Counted from the first letter of the stretch, positions 54,256 through 63,336 are shown. The stretch: DNA of 64,000 nucleotides from an uncultured Lachnospiraceae bacterium (GCA_947382355.1 CANCYR010000007.1:21943-85942), one strand, 5' to 3'. A program made the numbers and translations. The notes: generated from the sequence alone by a model not told the origin.

Positions 54256-55038
54256 ATGAAAACATTATATATCATTCCAATGGCGGAACGGATTGAAGAA
54301 AGCATGGCGTTAGCAAAGGAGTACAATGCCGCTTTTGAATACAATGATTTTTATGTTCCGGATTTGTTGGAGGATAAAGAAGCATGCAGGAGAAGAATTG
54401 AGTTTTATAAGAGCCTGCAAAGAGACAGAAAGAAGGATATGCTCCATGGAGCATTTCTGGATATTGCAGTACATAGTGACGACCCTAAAATCAGGGAAAT
54501 ATCCGGCATTCGGATAAGGCAGTCTCTGGAAATTGCAAGGGAGCTGGGAATACGCGGGGTAGTGTTCCATACAAACATGATTGCAAATTTCAGACTGAAA
54601 AGCTATCAGAAAAACTGGATAGAAAGAAATGTCCGGTTTTTTCAGCAGATGCTGGAGGAATACGGGGAACTGGAAATCTTTATGGAAAATATGTTTGATG
54701 AGACCCCGGATATGCTGGCTGCGCTGGCAGAAAGAATGCAGGAACAAGAACGTTTTCATGTATGTTTTGATTATGGACACGCCCTTATTTTTGGCAGGGA
54801 TATTAAAGCATGGGTAAAGGCGCTTGCCCCCTATATCGGACATATGCATATCAATGACAATGATTTGCAGGAAGACCTGCATGAAACCGTAGGAGCAGGA
54901 AGCATAAACTGGAAGGAATTTACAGACTTTATAAACGAATACGGCATTCAAAGCTCTCTGCTAATTGAAATGAAGGAGCCGGAAAAGCAAAGGGCTTCCA
55001 TCCGGTATATGAAAGAACAGGGAATCTATCCATTATAA
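54256..55038 (+). CDS. Sugar phosphate isomerase/epimerase-like TIM barrel
   Basis: A 260-aa cytoplasmic protein of the xylose-isomerase-like TIM-barrel superfamily (AP endonuclease 2 fold). Likely metal ligands are Glu in EIFMENMFDE, Asp/His in CFDYGHALIF, His in GHMHINDND and Glu in LLIEMKEPE. Substrates in this family include sugars, inositol derivatives and hydroxypyruvate, and cannot be assigned. It lies 90 nt after the cyclase and 12 nt before the HD-GYP gene, so it is probably part of one operon. Start ATG 54256 follows AGAGGTGGCAGG. Confidence 0.85.
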   Translation: MKTLYIIPMAERIEESMALAKEYNAAFEYNDFYVPDLLEDKEACRRRIEFYKSLQRDRKKDMLHGAFLDIAVHSDDPKIREISGIRIRQSLEIARELGIRGVVFHTNMIANFRLKSYQKNWIERNVRFFQQMLEEYGELEIFMENMFDETPDMLAALAERMQEQERFHVCFDYGHALIFGRDIKAWVKALAPYIGHMHINDNDLQEDLHETVGAGSINWKEFTDFINEYGIQSSLLIEMKEPEKQRASIRYMKEQGIYPL

Positions 55039-55050
55039 AGGAGTAAGCAT

Positions 55051-56541
55051 ATGTTAACTCAAAGGGAACTGAAGGATATTATAGACATAGGCGCTGCATT
55101 AACAAGGGAAAAGGATAAAAACAGGCTTTTGGAGATGATTCTTGTGAAAGCCATGGAGCTTTCAAACTGTGATGCAGGAACCCTTTATCTTTATCAGAAT
55201 GATTGTCTGGAGTTTAAAATCATGAAGACCCTTTCCCAGAACGTGAGCAAGGGAGTAAAGGGAGAAAAAATTGACATGCCTCCCGTGCCCATGAAGGAAG
55301 GGAATGTATGCTCCTACAGCGCTATCCACAAGGAGCTTATCAATATTTCAGATGTTTATGACAGTCAGCAGTTTGATTTCTCAGGACCCAAGAAATACGA
55401 TGCCATTACCGGTTACCGCACCCGGTCCATGCTGGTCATTCCCATGACAGACATGCAGGAAGGGCTGGTTGGAGTGCTGCAGCTGATAAATGCCATGGAC
55501 CGGGAGGGCAGGGTGACTTCATTTACAAAGGAGCATGAATTCGTGCTTCGTTCCTTAAGCTCCCAGGCTGCTGTTGCCGTGTCCAATATGATATATGTAA
55601 GGGAAATCAAACGCCAGCTGTATTCCTTTGCGGCAGCCATGGCAACAGCCATTGATGAGCGGACGCCCTACAATGGCACCCACACAAGGAAGGTGGCAAT
55701 GTATGCGGAGACACTGGCGGAATATATCAATCAATTGAACAGGGAAGGGCGCTGTCAGGAATTTTTTGATGAAAATAGGAAAGAACAGCTGGTGCTTGCT
55801 GCGGCGCTGCATGATATTGGCAAGATGATTATTCCCCTGTCAGTCATGAATAAGCCGGCAAGGCTTGGGGAAAGGATGGAACGGCTGAAAGACCGGTTTC
55901 GGCTGATTTCGGTTTATTATGAGCTGGATAGGGAAAGAGGCAGGATTACCGAAGAAGAATGGAAAGAGAAAAAAGCCTTCCTGCAGGAAAGTCTTTCTTT
56001 TTTAACGGAAATAGATACCTCAGGCTATTTGTCAGAGGAACAGATAAAACGGGTGGAAGAAATCGGGGCACAGGTTTATGAAACAGAAGACGGCGTTCAG
56101 ATTCCTTATATGACAGAGGAAGAAAGGGAATGCCTTACCATACAAAAGGGAACTCTTACAAAAGAGGAAAGAAGGCTTATGGAAAGCCATGTTGCCATGA
56201 CGGAAAAAATACTGGGCAAGGTACATTTCAGCGCCAATTACGGAAATGTGGCGAAATTTGCAGCTTCCCATCATGAATTTTTAAACGGGACAGGTTATCC
56301 CAGGCAGTTAAAGGGAGAAGAACTGGAGCTGGAATCCAGAATTTTGACGGTTGTGGATATTTATGACGCCTTAACTTCCAGTGACCGCCCTTATAAAAAG
56401 CCCATGTCCGGGGAAAAGGCATTTTCCATATTGCATAGCATGGCGGAAGAAGGAAAACTGGAGGAAAGGCTGGTAACATGGCTGGAAGAAGCATTAAAAA
56501 ACATTCAGATAAAAAATCAGGAAGACCTTATGCTATTTTAA
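55051..56541 (+). CDS. GAF and HD-GYP domain phosphodiesterase
   Basis: A 496-aa cytoplasmic protein. The GAF domain (about 20-190) has a typical CDAGTLYLYQND and SMLVIPMTD ... GVLQLINAMD. The HD-GYP domain (about 210-480) has HTRKVAMYAE, the HDIGK motif with metal-binding His-Asp, HHEFLNGTGYPRQLKGEELE and RILTVVDIYDALTSSDRPYKKP. HD-GYP enzymes hydrolyse cyclic di-GMP, which would link this gene to the PilZ receptor at 13.2 kb. The GAF ligand is unknown. An insertion of about 80 residues in the catalytic domain (about 285-365) is longer than usual. It overlaps the next gene by 64 nt. Confidence 0.88.
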   Translation: MLTQRELKDIIDIGAALTREKDKNRLLEMILVKAMELSNCDAGTLYLYQNDCLEFKIMKTLSQNVSKGVKGEKIDMPPVPMKEGNVCSYSAIHKELINISDVYDSQQFDFSGPKKYDAITGYRTRSMLVIPMTDMQEGLVGVLQLINAMDREGRVTSFTKEHEFVLRSLSSQAAVAVSNMIYVREIKRQLYSFAAAMATAIDERTPYNGTHTRKVAMYAETLAEYINQLNREGRCQEFFDENRKEQLVLAAALHDIGKMIIPLSVMNKPARLGERMERLKDRFRLISVYYELDRERGRITEEEWKEKKAFLQESLSFLTEIDTSGYLSEEQIKRVEEIGAQVYETEDGVQIPYMTEEERECLTIQKGTLTKEERRLMESHVAMTEKILGKVHFSANYGNVAKFAASHHEFLNGTGYPRQLKGEELELESRILTVVDIYDALTSSDRPYKKPMSGEKAFSILHSMAEEGKLEERLVTWLEEALKNIQIKNQEDLMLF

Positions 56542-57842
56542 GCTGTCTGAAAACTGCCGGAATTCTTTTTCTGTGTTTTACAGTTACACTTTCGGGGCTT
56601 ATGCTTCTTTTGTATGCTTCCGCATGGATTCCAAAGGAGGCATTTCGGGAAAACCTGCTTTTATCTGCGGAGTATCTGGAAGAAAAGGAAGATGAATTTC
56701 ACTGCCTGCAAAAAGGAAACCCGGCAACGGAAATTGATAATTATGCGGATGCCATTTTATTTAATATTATGTACTCCATAGAGGAAAAGCATAAAGCCGT
56801 TACTTTAATAGAGGCTCCTTTTTATTCAGACCGGGGCAATGAAGAATATCCCATGCTCAGGCTGTTAAAGGAGCGGATTGCGGAGGAAAAAGAACCGGAT
56901 ACCGTTTATGACAGGTACTGGCATGGCATGATGATATTTTTAAGGCCTTTGTTTGTTTTTTTTACCATAAAGGGAATCCGGGTGTTTGCGGGAATCCTTA
57001 TGGTACTGCTTATGGGGCTTTTGACAGCGGCTCTTGTAAAAAGAGGGCAAAAGGCGCTGGCGGCTTCTTTGTGGATTGCCGGGTTTTTTGTCTGTATGCC
57101 CATGACAGTCATGTGCGTGGAATATATGCCAACCTGGTTTATTACGCTGGCGGTTTCTTTAGCCGCATGTAAGCTTTGGAAGAAAAGAGAGACAGTTTTG
57201 TGCCTGTTGGTCATAAGCGGCGTATGCTGTGGCTTTTTTGATTTTCTCACTACGGAAACCGTGACGTTTGCAGTGCCCTGTGCTATTGTGCTTTGTATAT
57301 GGCAAAAGGAAGGAAGGCTGAAAGGAATCCGGAAGGAAACGGGCTTTTTGTTTGCAGGCGGAATGCTGTGGAGTATTTCTTATCTGGCGGTTTTTTTGGT
57401 AAAGTGGATGTTGTCCGGTGCGGTTTTTGAGGCAGACAGGGCGGCTTCTGCAATAGAGATTATGCTGTTTCGCCAGGGAGGGGATTTTACGGTCCCGGAA
57501 GCAGTTCTTTCCAATATCCGTCTGCTGGCGGGCTTTCAATGGATTGCCACAAAAGAGGGGCTTTGTCTGGCATTGCTTGCTTTAGGGGCGGGGGCGGCAG
57601 CTTTCCTCTTTTTATATGGGAAGAGGGAAGGGAATGAGCTGTCCGTATTGCTGTTTCTTTTAGCAGCGGTTCCGGTGATACGGATTGCCCTGCTTCACGG
57701 TCATTCCGGACAGCATTATTTCTTTACTTACAGGGCGTTGTTTGCGTCCATTGTGTGTGTTATAACTGCCATGGGGAAGGCAGTGGATGTTTCATTGCTA
57801 AAAAAGGATTTTCGGTTGAAAGGACAGGGAGGAAGAAGATGA
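56478..57842 (+). CDS. Polytopic membrane protein of unknown function
   Basis: A 454-aa protein with about ten hydrophobic segments. After the first membrane span there is an extracytoplasmic loop of about 110 residues (RENLLLSAEYLEEKEDEFHC to the span at about 150). The general pattern of a large first loop followed by a bundle of spans recalls GT-C-type glycosyltransferases, but no catalytic motif stands out. It begins inside the HD-GYP gene (64-nt overlap), preceded by GGAGGAAAGG, and ends in an ATGA overlap with the secreted protein downstream. Tight coupling suggests that it helps to assemble or modify the product of the next genes. Confidence 0.7.
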   Translation: MAGRSIKKHSDKKSGRPYAILSCLKTAGILFLCFTVTLSGLMLLLYASAWIPKEAFRENLLLSAEYLEEKEDEFHCLQKGNPATEIDNYADAILFNIMYSIEEKHKAVTLIEAPFYSDRGNEEYPMLRLLKERIAEEKEPDTVYDRYWHGMMIFLRPLFVFFTIKGIRVFAGILMVLLMGLLTAALVKRGQKALAASLWIAGFFVCMPMTVMCVEYMPTWFITLAVSLAACKLWKKRETVLCLLVISGVCCGFFDFLTTETVTFAVPCAIVLCIWQKEGRLKGIRKETGFLFAGGMLWSISYLAVFLVKWMLSGAVFEADRAASAIEIMLFRQGGDFTVPEAVLSNIRLLAGFQWIATKEGLCLALLALGAGAAAFLFLYGKREGNELSVLLFLLAAVPVIRIALLHGHSGQHYFFTYRALFASIVCVITAMGKAVDVSLLKKDFRLKGQGGRR

Positions 57843-59077
57843 ATCGAAAAAAACAACTGATTGCCTGGATACTGGCAGCAGCTTTATTAACTGTATGGAT
57901 TCATGGGTATCCCATGAACGTATTGGCAGCGGATGATATCTGGGTCAGCTTTTTCAATGACAGCCAGCTTGCTTTGCCGGCTGATTACCAGTCAGGAATG
58001 AACAAGACGACCAATGAGGACGGCAGTTTTTCTTTAGGACCCATTAAGGATTCTTCCGGAAGGCATTATGTGCTCCAGTGGGGCATTGCCGACAGCGGCG
58101 GAAATGTGGCAGATGACAGATGGCAGTCCGGAAAAACGCTGAATGTGGGAGCTTCGGGCACTGCCCTCAGGGACTTTATTGCCGGTGAGGGAGCCTGTTA
58201 TGTAAAAGTGGGATGGGGAGCCTGCGTGGATATCCGGCTGGATGCCAAAAACGGCACCGCTGTGAATACCCTGACGAAAATCCAGGAAAGCAAAGGAGAT
58301 AGCTTTACCATTGATTTTCCAACGCCGGACAGAAGCGGTTACTTTTTTGACGGCTGGCTTTGTACGGAAAACAATGCTTCTGCACAAAGCAGTATAGGAA
58401 CCAGTTATGCGGGAGGAACTGCCCTGTCTGTTCCCTTTGGGGATTATGGCAGCATAAGCGCCAAAAATGAAGCGGTCATGTCCTATGAGGGACAGTGGAC
58501 GAAAGCAAAATCCGTAAAGATTGCCTTTGCGCCTAATGGAGGAACCATGTCGGGAGCCGCTTCCAGGGAAATTACCCAGTCTTCAAAAAGCGAAGACGGA
58601 TTTACAATTACTACATCTGGCGCCCCGGTAAGGGATGGCTATGTATTTAAAGGATGGCTATGCAGCGGGGATAATAAAATATATGCCCAGAATGCCGTAA
58701 CCGCTTCCTTTGATTTCGCAGCTTATGATGGCAGGACCATTACCTTTACGGCACAGTGGGAACAGGAAAAAACGGATAATACGGATGATAAGAATAATAC
58801 CGGCGATAAGGACAATACGGACGATAAAAGCAACACAGATAATAAAAACAATACGGACGATAAAGACAATACAGATAATAACAGCAATACGGATGATAAA
58901 AATAACAGCAATGCCCCGGAGACAATATCAAAGGGAGGCACTTACCAGTTAAAGGCAAAGAAAATGTACAAGCTTGGAAGCGGCAGCTGGACAGTAGGAA
59001 GCGATGGCTGCATTTATAAGGGAAACAGCACATTTTATGTGGCAAAGGACGGAAGCTATACGTTGACAAAGAAATAA
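57839..59077 (+). CDS. Secreted protein with InlB-like repeats and Asn/Asp tandem linker
   Basis: A 412-aa secreted protein. Signal peptide MNRKKQLIAWILAAALLTVWI, cleavage near VLA-ADD. Two InlB/Listeria-Bacteroides-like repeats follow (RSGYFFDGWLCTE; RDGYVFKGWLCSG), then a low-complexity linker of D/N-T-D-D-K type repeats (about residues 312-360), then a 45-residue C-terminal domain (KGGTYQLKAKKMYKLGSGSW). No sorting motif, so it is released or held non-covalently. I start at ATG 57839, which gives a 4-nt overlap with the previous gene and a GGAGGAAG ribosome site. Confidence 0.8.
   Translation: MNRKKQLIAWILAAALLTVWIHGYPMNVLAADDIWVSFFNDSQLALPADYQSGMNKTTNEDGSFSLGPIKDSSGRHYVLQWGIADSGGNVADDRWQSGKTLNVGASGTALRDFIAGEGACYVKVGWGACVDIRLDAKNGTAVNTLTKIQESKGDSFTIDFPTPDRSGYFFDGWLCTENNASAQSSIGTSYAGGTALSVPFGDYGSISAKNEAVMSYEGQWTKAKSVKIAFAPNGGTMSGAASREITQSSKSEDGFTITTSGAPVRDGYVFKGWLCSGDNKIYAQNAVTASFDFAAYDGRTITFTAQWEQEKTDNTDDKNNTGDKDNTDDKSNTDNKNNTDDKDNTDNNSNTDDKNNSNAPETISKGGTYQLKAKKMYKLGSGSWTVGSDGCIYKGNSTFYVAKDGSYTLTKK
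58769..58912 (+). repeat. In-frame tandem repeat encoding an Asn/Asp/Lys/Thr linker
   Basis: About eight degenerate 18-nt units (AATACGGATGATAAGAAC type), each encoding N-T-D-D-K-N or a close variant. It is prone to copy-number change by slippage without loss of frame. Confidence 0.8.
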
Positions 59078-59093
59078 CATAAGAGGAGAACAT

Positions 59094-60281
59094 ATGAAAC
59101 TATTGAAAGCCCTATCAAAAAAAGCATGGATCAGCATTGCTTCTGGTGCGGCGGTAACTGCAGCCGTGGTGGGAGGAGTTGTTTTTTTCAATCAGGAAAA
59201 GGATTACCGACAGATACAGGTCTATCAGGTAGAAGGAACTGCTTATGTGGACCGGCAGGAAACAAAAGGAATAGAAGCTTATGAAAACATGCAGCTGCAG
59301 TCAGAGGATATTTTAAATGTATCAACGGACAGCTATCTGCAGTTAAAGCTGGATGAGGATAAGTACGTGCTGTTAGAGCCGGATACCAGAATACGTCTGG
59401 AGGCTTCCGGAAACAGTACGGACAGCAGGACGAAAATTCATTTAGAGCAGGGAGCAGTAGTCAGCAATCTGGAAAATCCATTAAGTCCCAAATCAAGCTA
59501 TGAGGTTAATTCACCCAATTCCACCATGGCAGTAAGGGGGACGGTGTTTCGGGTAGAGGTGACTTACGGGGAAGACGGAGTGTCCCATACAAAGCTGTCG
59601 GTGTATGAGGGAAAAGTAGGAAGCAGGCTTGTGTTTCCGGACGGGAGCATAAGCGATGAGGAGGTTCCCGTAGCAGCAGGCAGTCAGGTGCGAATCTGGG
59701 GAAATGAGGAGGATTCGGACTATGAGGGCATGGATGAGCCGGTGAGCTATGAAGAACTGAAAACCAGGGTTCTGGAATTTTTAAACTGGATTTCAGAGGA
59801 TGGCAGGACGCTGTCTGTTTCAGGGGAAGAACTGGAGGAGCTCTTAAAGTCTTCTTTGGAAAAAGAGGAAACGGAAAAAGAAGCAGATAATGGGAAAGAG
59901 GAAACAGAGGATAACGCTGTGGGAGATAAGGGCGCAGAAGAAGAGCCAAAAGAGGAACAGCCTGAGGAGGACGGTGAACAGCCGCAGGGGAAAAAGACGC
60001 CGGAAAAAGGTCAAAAGCCCCAAAGCAGCCAGGGCACGGACAACAGCCCTAAAGATGGCTCCGGAAACAGTACCCCTGCAGATAACGGCTCCGAAGATAA
60101 AACGGAGGAAACAGGCACCTGTACGGTGACCTTTATTTATCAGGGAACCGTTTTTGCCACCCAGAAGGTGACAAAAGGGGAAAAGGTAAAAAAACCTCAG
60201 CTGATGCCGGCAAAAGCAGGTTCCTGGGATTTTGATTTCAGTCAGGCTGTCACGAAGGATACAGAAATTTCCTGGAAATAA
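59094..60281 (+). CDS. FecR-domain surface protein
   Basis: A 395-aa protein anchored by an N-terminal membrane segment (about 10-32). The FecR domain (about 40-205) shows VEGTAYVDRQETKGIEAYENMQLQSEDILNV, a LLEPDTRIRLE strand, GAVVSNLENPLSPKSSYEVNSPNSTMAVRGTVFRVEV and SVYEGKV. An acidic, low-complexity linker (Glu/Pro-rich, about 245-335) leads to a C-terminal InlB-like repeat (TVTFIYQGTVFATQKVTKGEKV). In other bacteria FecR relays a periplasmic signal; in Gram-positives FecR proteins with CHASE2 cyclases are a recurrent pair. It is the last gene of the cluster; a terminator follows. Confidence 0.88.
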   Translation: MKLLKALSKKAWISIASGAAVTAAVVGGVVFFNQEKDYRQIQVYQVEGTAYVDRQETKGIEAYENMQLQSEDILNVSTDSYLQLKLDEDKYVLLEPDTRIRLEASGNSTDSRTKIHLEQGAVVSNLENPLSPKSSYEVNSPNSTMAVRGTVFRVEVTYGEDGVSHTKLSVYEGKVGSRLVFPDGSISDEEVPVAAGSQVRIWGNEEDSDYEGMDEPVSYEELKTRVLEFLNWISEDGRTLSVSGEELEELLKSSLEKEETEKEADNGKEETEDNAVGDKGAEEEPKEEQPEEDGEQPQGKKTPEKGQKPQSSQGTDNSPKDGSGNSTPADNGSEDKTEETGTCTVTFIYQGTVFATQKVTKGEKVKKPQLMPAKAGSWDFDFSQAVTKDTEISWK

Positions 60282-60337
60282 GACTATGTGATAAACACCG
60301 GGCATATAGTAGTAAGATACGAAAAAAGAAACACAAG

Positions 60338-60376
60338 AAAACTCCTGTCATATAATAGAAAAAACAGGAGTTTTTT
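60338..60376 (+). terminator. Terminator of the signalling cluster, containing the next ribosome site
   Basis: AAAACTCCTGT / ACAGGAGTTTT stem with a 15-nt loop and TTTTTT tail. The right arm holds AGGAG, 7 nt before GTG 60378. The loop contains TATAAT (60351), which might act as a promoter for the protease gene. Confidence 0.8.
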
Positions 60377-60377
60377 C

Positions 60378-61271
60378 GTGGAAAGGGTTAGAAATCAAAT
60401 AGGTTATCAGGAAGCCGTGAAACAGGGGCTTACCGGATATGGAATAGGAATCGGGGTGCTGGATTCCGGTGTTTTTCTGCACCCGGATTTTGATTATAGA
60501 GTCAGGGGGTTTCGGGACTTTGTGTATGGAAAGAAGGGGCCTTATGACGACCTGGGGCATGGAACCCATGTTTGCGGGATTCTGGCGGGAAACGGAAATC
60601 TGTCAGGAGGAAAATATATGGGAATGGCTCCCAAAGCTGATTTGTATGTGGGCAAGGTGCTCGATAAGCAGGGAAATGGTGATATTGACATTTTGTTACA
60701 GGGGCTTGAATGGTTATTGGAGAATAAGAATTTATTCCATTTAAAGCTTATTAATGTTTCGGTGGGTACAAAAAGTCAGGAGGAAGATGAGCAGTGGAAG
60801 GAAAAGGAAAAAAGAATTGAAGAGATGGAGGAAAAAATCTACCGGGCGGGCATTCTGCTGGTGGCAGCGGCAGGCAATTTCGGTCCTAAGCCTAAGTCTT
60901 TGTCTTTGCTGGGAGAGGATGAAGATACTATTTCAGTAGGGTGCCATGACGGGGCGTTCAGGCTGCCGGGGAGAAGGATGTGCGAGGATTATTCCGGCAG
61001 GGGACCAAGCAAATATGTGATGAAAAAGCCGGATATTGTGGCTCCGGGTACAGAGATTGTTTCCTGTGGAAAAAGGACTTATGTGAAAAAAAGTGGCACT
61101 TCCATGTCCACGCCGATTATAACGGGGGCATTGGCGCTGGCTATGGAAAAATATCCGGATAAGTCTCCGGAAGAGGTGAAGAGGAAGCTGATTTACAGTG
61201 CGAGGGATTTGGGGGAAGCGTTTACGAAGCAGGGGTGGGGGATGTTGGATTTGAGACGGTTGTTGAATTAG
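60378..61271 (+). CDS. Subtilisin-like serine protease (S8)
   Basis: A 297-aa protease of the subtilase family. The catalytic residues are Asp29 in GVLDSGV, His61 in DLGHGTHVCGILAG, the oxyanion Asn in AAAGNFG and Ser242 in SGTSMSTP. No signal peptide is visible, so it is cytoplasmic or exported by another route; similar short subtilases in clostridia act inside cells. A charged insertion (EEDEQWKEKEKRIEEMEEK) lies before the Asn. The reading frame is open from GTG 60288, but that part covers the terminator, so I prefer GTG 60378 (VERVRNQIG) with AGGAG 7 nt upstream. Confidence 0.85.
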   Translation: MERVRNQIGYQEAVKQGLTGYGIGIGVLDSGVFLHPDFDYRVRGFRDFVYGKKGPYDDLGHGTHVCGILAGNGNLSGGKYMGMAPKADLYVGKVLDKQGNGDIDILLQGLEWLLENKNLFHLKLINVSVGTKSQEEDEQWKEKEKRIEEMEEKIYRAGILLVAAAGNFGPKPKSLSLLGEDEDTISVGCHDGAFRLPGRRMCEDYSGRGPSKYVMKKPDIVAPGTEIVSCGKRTYVKKSGTSMSTPIITGALALAMEKYPDKSPEEVKRKLIYSARDLGEAFTKQGWGMLDLRRLLN

Positions 61272-61328
61272 GATAGATTGCCGGGGGAGAGCTGAGATTG
61301 TTTAGGTGTATGTGGGGGAATGGCGGGC

Positions 61329-61432
61329 AGGACGTAGCAGAGGGAAAGGGGGGATTTCAGACAGGACGCAGCAGAGGGAGAAGGGGGGATTTCAGACAGG
61401 ACGCAGCAGAGGGAGAAGAGGGGATTCCGGGC
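61329..61432 (+). repeat. Three tandem 35-bp direct repeats
   Basis: Units at 61329, 61363 and 61398 share AGGACGCAGCAGAGGGAGA and then GGGGGATTTCAGAC. The third unit diverges at its end and forms the start of the left arm of the long palindrome at 61404-61630. Confidence 0.85.
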
Positions 61433-61630
61433 GGTGTTTTTGACGTGGATTTTCCTAAACAGCCTGAGGGAAGGGGCTGGTACCGGACGGGTCGTCCTAT
61501 TGCGCCCTCCATGGCGCGATAGGACTAAAATTGCCATCCGTGGCAATTTTCCCCTGAAAGCGGGCAGGCTGTTAAGGAAAATACACGTCAAAAACAATGC
61601 CTGAAATCCCCTCTTCTCCCTCTGTTGCTG
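61404..61630. repeat. Long palindromic element
   Basis: The left arm CAGCAGAGGGAGAAGAGG ... TTTTTGACGTGgATTTTCC ... CAGCCTG and the right arm CAGGCTG ... GGAAAATaCACGTCAAAAA ... CCTCTTCTCCCTCTGTTGCTG pair over about 75 nt each. The tip has a perfect GTCCTATTGCGCC/GGCGCgATAGGAC hairpin and a second AAAATTGCCA/TGGCAATTTT hairpin. No coding capacity and no target-site duplication seen. It follows the subtilase gene; 61272-61328 and 61631-61775 show nothing else. Confidence 0.8.
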
Positions 61631-61775
61631 GTTTGTCTCGGGCTGTACCTTTGGGGCAGGTGCTGACCTTTGCTTTAGTATATGGAATGGGTGTTCTTTG
61701 TTTGATTATAGGTAAAGTGAAAAACATATAAAAATTCCATAAAGGTTTAGTGCTTTGCTTTCACCAAATGAGAAT

Positions 61776-62546
61776 TTATATTTTTCGTGCCTTTATACAA
61801 AATGAAAGCGGCATCATTTTCGCTTTTTGGGTTTTAATATCAATATCTCCAGCTACTTTAAGTGAATCACTATCTGTTTCTTCTATAAATTGTTCAACCA
61901 TAAAGCCTGCTTTTGCCAGTGCGTTAATATATGTGGACATTTTTCTATTACATAAAACAATCTCACTATCATGCACAGGCATTTTGAAATATGTTTCATC
62001 ATAATAACTTTTAGTTAAAACAAATTTATTATCAACCAAGACATCTTTTCTCTCATCGCATGACCATGCTATACAATAATTTAAAGTGTGATGCCAACTA
62101 AAAATAAAAATACCATCTGTCTTCAAATAACTGGCTATTTTATTAAATGTACCTTGCAGGTCTGTTGTCCAACCAATTCCATATATAGAGTAAACATAAT
62201 CAAAGTATTCTTTAGGTACATTCAATTCATCTTCCATTTTTGCACATATCAAATTCGCTGAATAATCATTTTTTTTTAATAATTTAGCAGCATTATCCAA
62301 CTGATTCTGTGATAAATCAACGCCCCATAGTTCACCTGCGCCTCTGTCAGCATTGTACTTTAAAGAATGTCCGCTACCACAGCATATTTCTAACATTTTC
62401 TTATTGGCAACATTACCAAATAAATGCAAATCATCTTCCGTCGGAAAACGAACCCCATATACGGGCAAAGCTGTTGTGCCAAACCATAAGTCTGCATGCT
62501 CATTCCAATAAGTTTTGTTAGTTTCTATAATTTCTTCATTATCCAT
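61776..62546 (-). CDS. Class I SAM-dependent methyltransferase
   Basis: A 256-aa methyltransferase. Motif I MLEICCGSGHSLKY binds SAM, GELWGVDLSQNQLDNA is motif II, and DYVYSIYGIGWTTDL is motif III/IV. The substrate is unknown. The N-terminal WNEHADLWFGTT is typical of the UbiE/small-molecule branch. Codon use and the surrounding sequence are A+T-rich compared with the core genes, and a possible mobile-element relic lies just upstream, which suggests acquisition. Start ATG 62546 with GAGGAGAG upstream on the minus strand. Confidence 0.85.
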   Translation of the reverse strand: MDNEEIIETNKTYWNEHADLWFGTTALPVYGVRFPTEDDLHLFGNVANKKMLEICCGSGHSLKYNADRGAGELWGVDLSQNQLDNAAKLLKKNDYSANLICAKMEDELNVPKEYFDYVYSIYGIGWTTDLQGTFNKIASYLKTDGIFIFSWHHTLNYCIAWSCDERKDVLVDNKFVLTKSYYDETYFKMPVHDSEIVLCNRKMSTYINALAKAGFMVEQFIEETDSDSLKVAGDIDIKTQKAKMMPLSFCIKARKI

Positions 62547-63260
62547 AGAATACTCTCCTCAAGTGTTAATTGTTTCATATTATTATCCTACCACAAACAC
62601 GCTCGTAATTCCACTAAACTATGTACAATCTTCTTTATCCCTATTCCGTTCAATCATCATCTGCCTTACCTCAACTTGGTTTTGGCTTTTCTGCTCCAAC
62701 ACAAGCCACTGGTATTTATCATTTTCTTTGGTAAATACAGTCTGATGCGCATTGGAGTGTGTCTTGCTACGGATATATTTGTCTGTGGTGCTGTAATAGT
62801 TCAAAATCTGCTGTTCCTGCTCTTTGTTCCTGGTCTTTTCCCTCCCTGTGGTACATCTAAAGTTAGATGTATAAATATTGATTGATATGATTGATAGATA
62901 TATCTACCAAATAATGAATATAAACAAAATGCCACTTATGAAAGTAGCTGTTTTTGTTTTTGCCTGTTAGTTGTCGGATATTTGGATTATGGTATATTGA
63001 TGGTGGGTATTTCTCTGCTTTAGAGAATACACTTTCATTTTCTACGGTAATAACCGCATGAAAAAAGACTATAACCATTGCTGTCATAGCCTTTTAAGGA
63101 TTGAGGAAGTCCCTTTTTATTTGTATTTGTTTGTCACCCCTCCGCACTATCCAACATTTGCAGCGTGAACGGCAGAAACTTTATTTTCCCATAAGGGATT
63201 GATTTCCGCTATACTGTCTTTCGGAATGGTGAAAATTGGGTGAAATTTGAATTGCGTTTC
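62547..63260. other. Gene-poor region with a probable gene relic
   Basis: The minus strand at 62619-62804 can encode a 61-aa fragment (MNYYSTTDKYIRSKTHSNAHQ and more) whose frame remains open upstream of its ATG with plausible protein character (T-R-N-K-E-Q-E-Q-Q-I-L). It looks like the C-terminal end of a truncated gene, perhaps from an integrative element; no family was named. The rest (62805-63260) shows no convincing gene. The region has no rRNA, tRNA or repeat that I can identify. Confidence 0.4.
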
Positions 63261-63289
63261 TTGACATGCAGGACACAAATAAATATAAT
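63261..63289 (+). promoter_or_regulatory. Promoter of the TetR-type gene
   Basis: TTGACA (63261-63266), 17-bp spacer, TATAAT (63284-63289): a consensus promoter. ACAC (63272) and GTGT (63295) flank the -10 region and could belong to an operator. Confidence 0.7.
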
Positions 63290-63336
63290 ATAAAGTGTGT
63301 TATATAAAGGCATTTATTTTATTGTGGAGGTACGTT

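Noticed and set aside
58723..58941. Minus-strand frame rich in Leu/Ser/Val
   Set aside because: It is the complement of the Asn/Asp tandem repeat in the secreted protein gene.
62619..62804. 61-aa minus-strand gene
   Set aside because: The frame is open upstream of its ATG and lacks a ribosome site, so it is better read as the end of a truncated gene than as an intact one.
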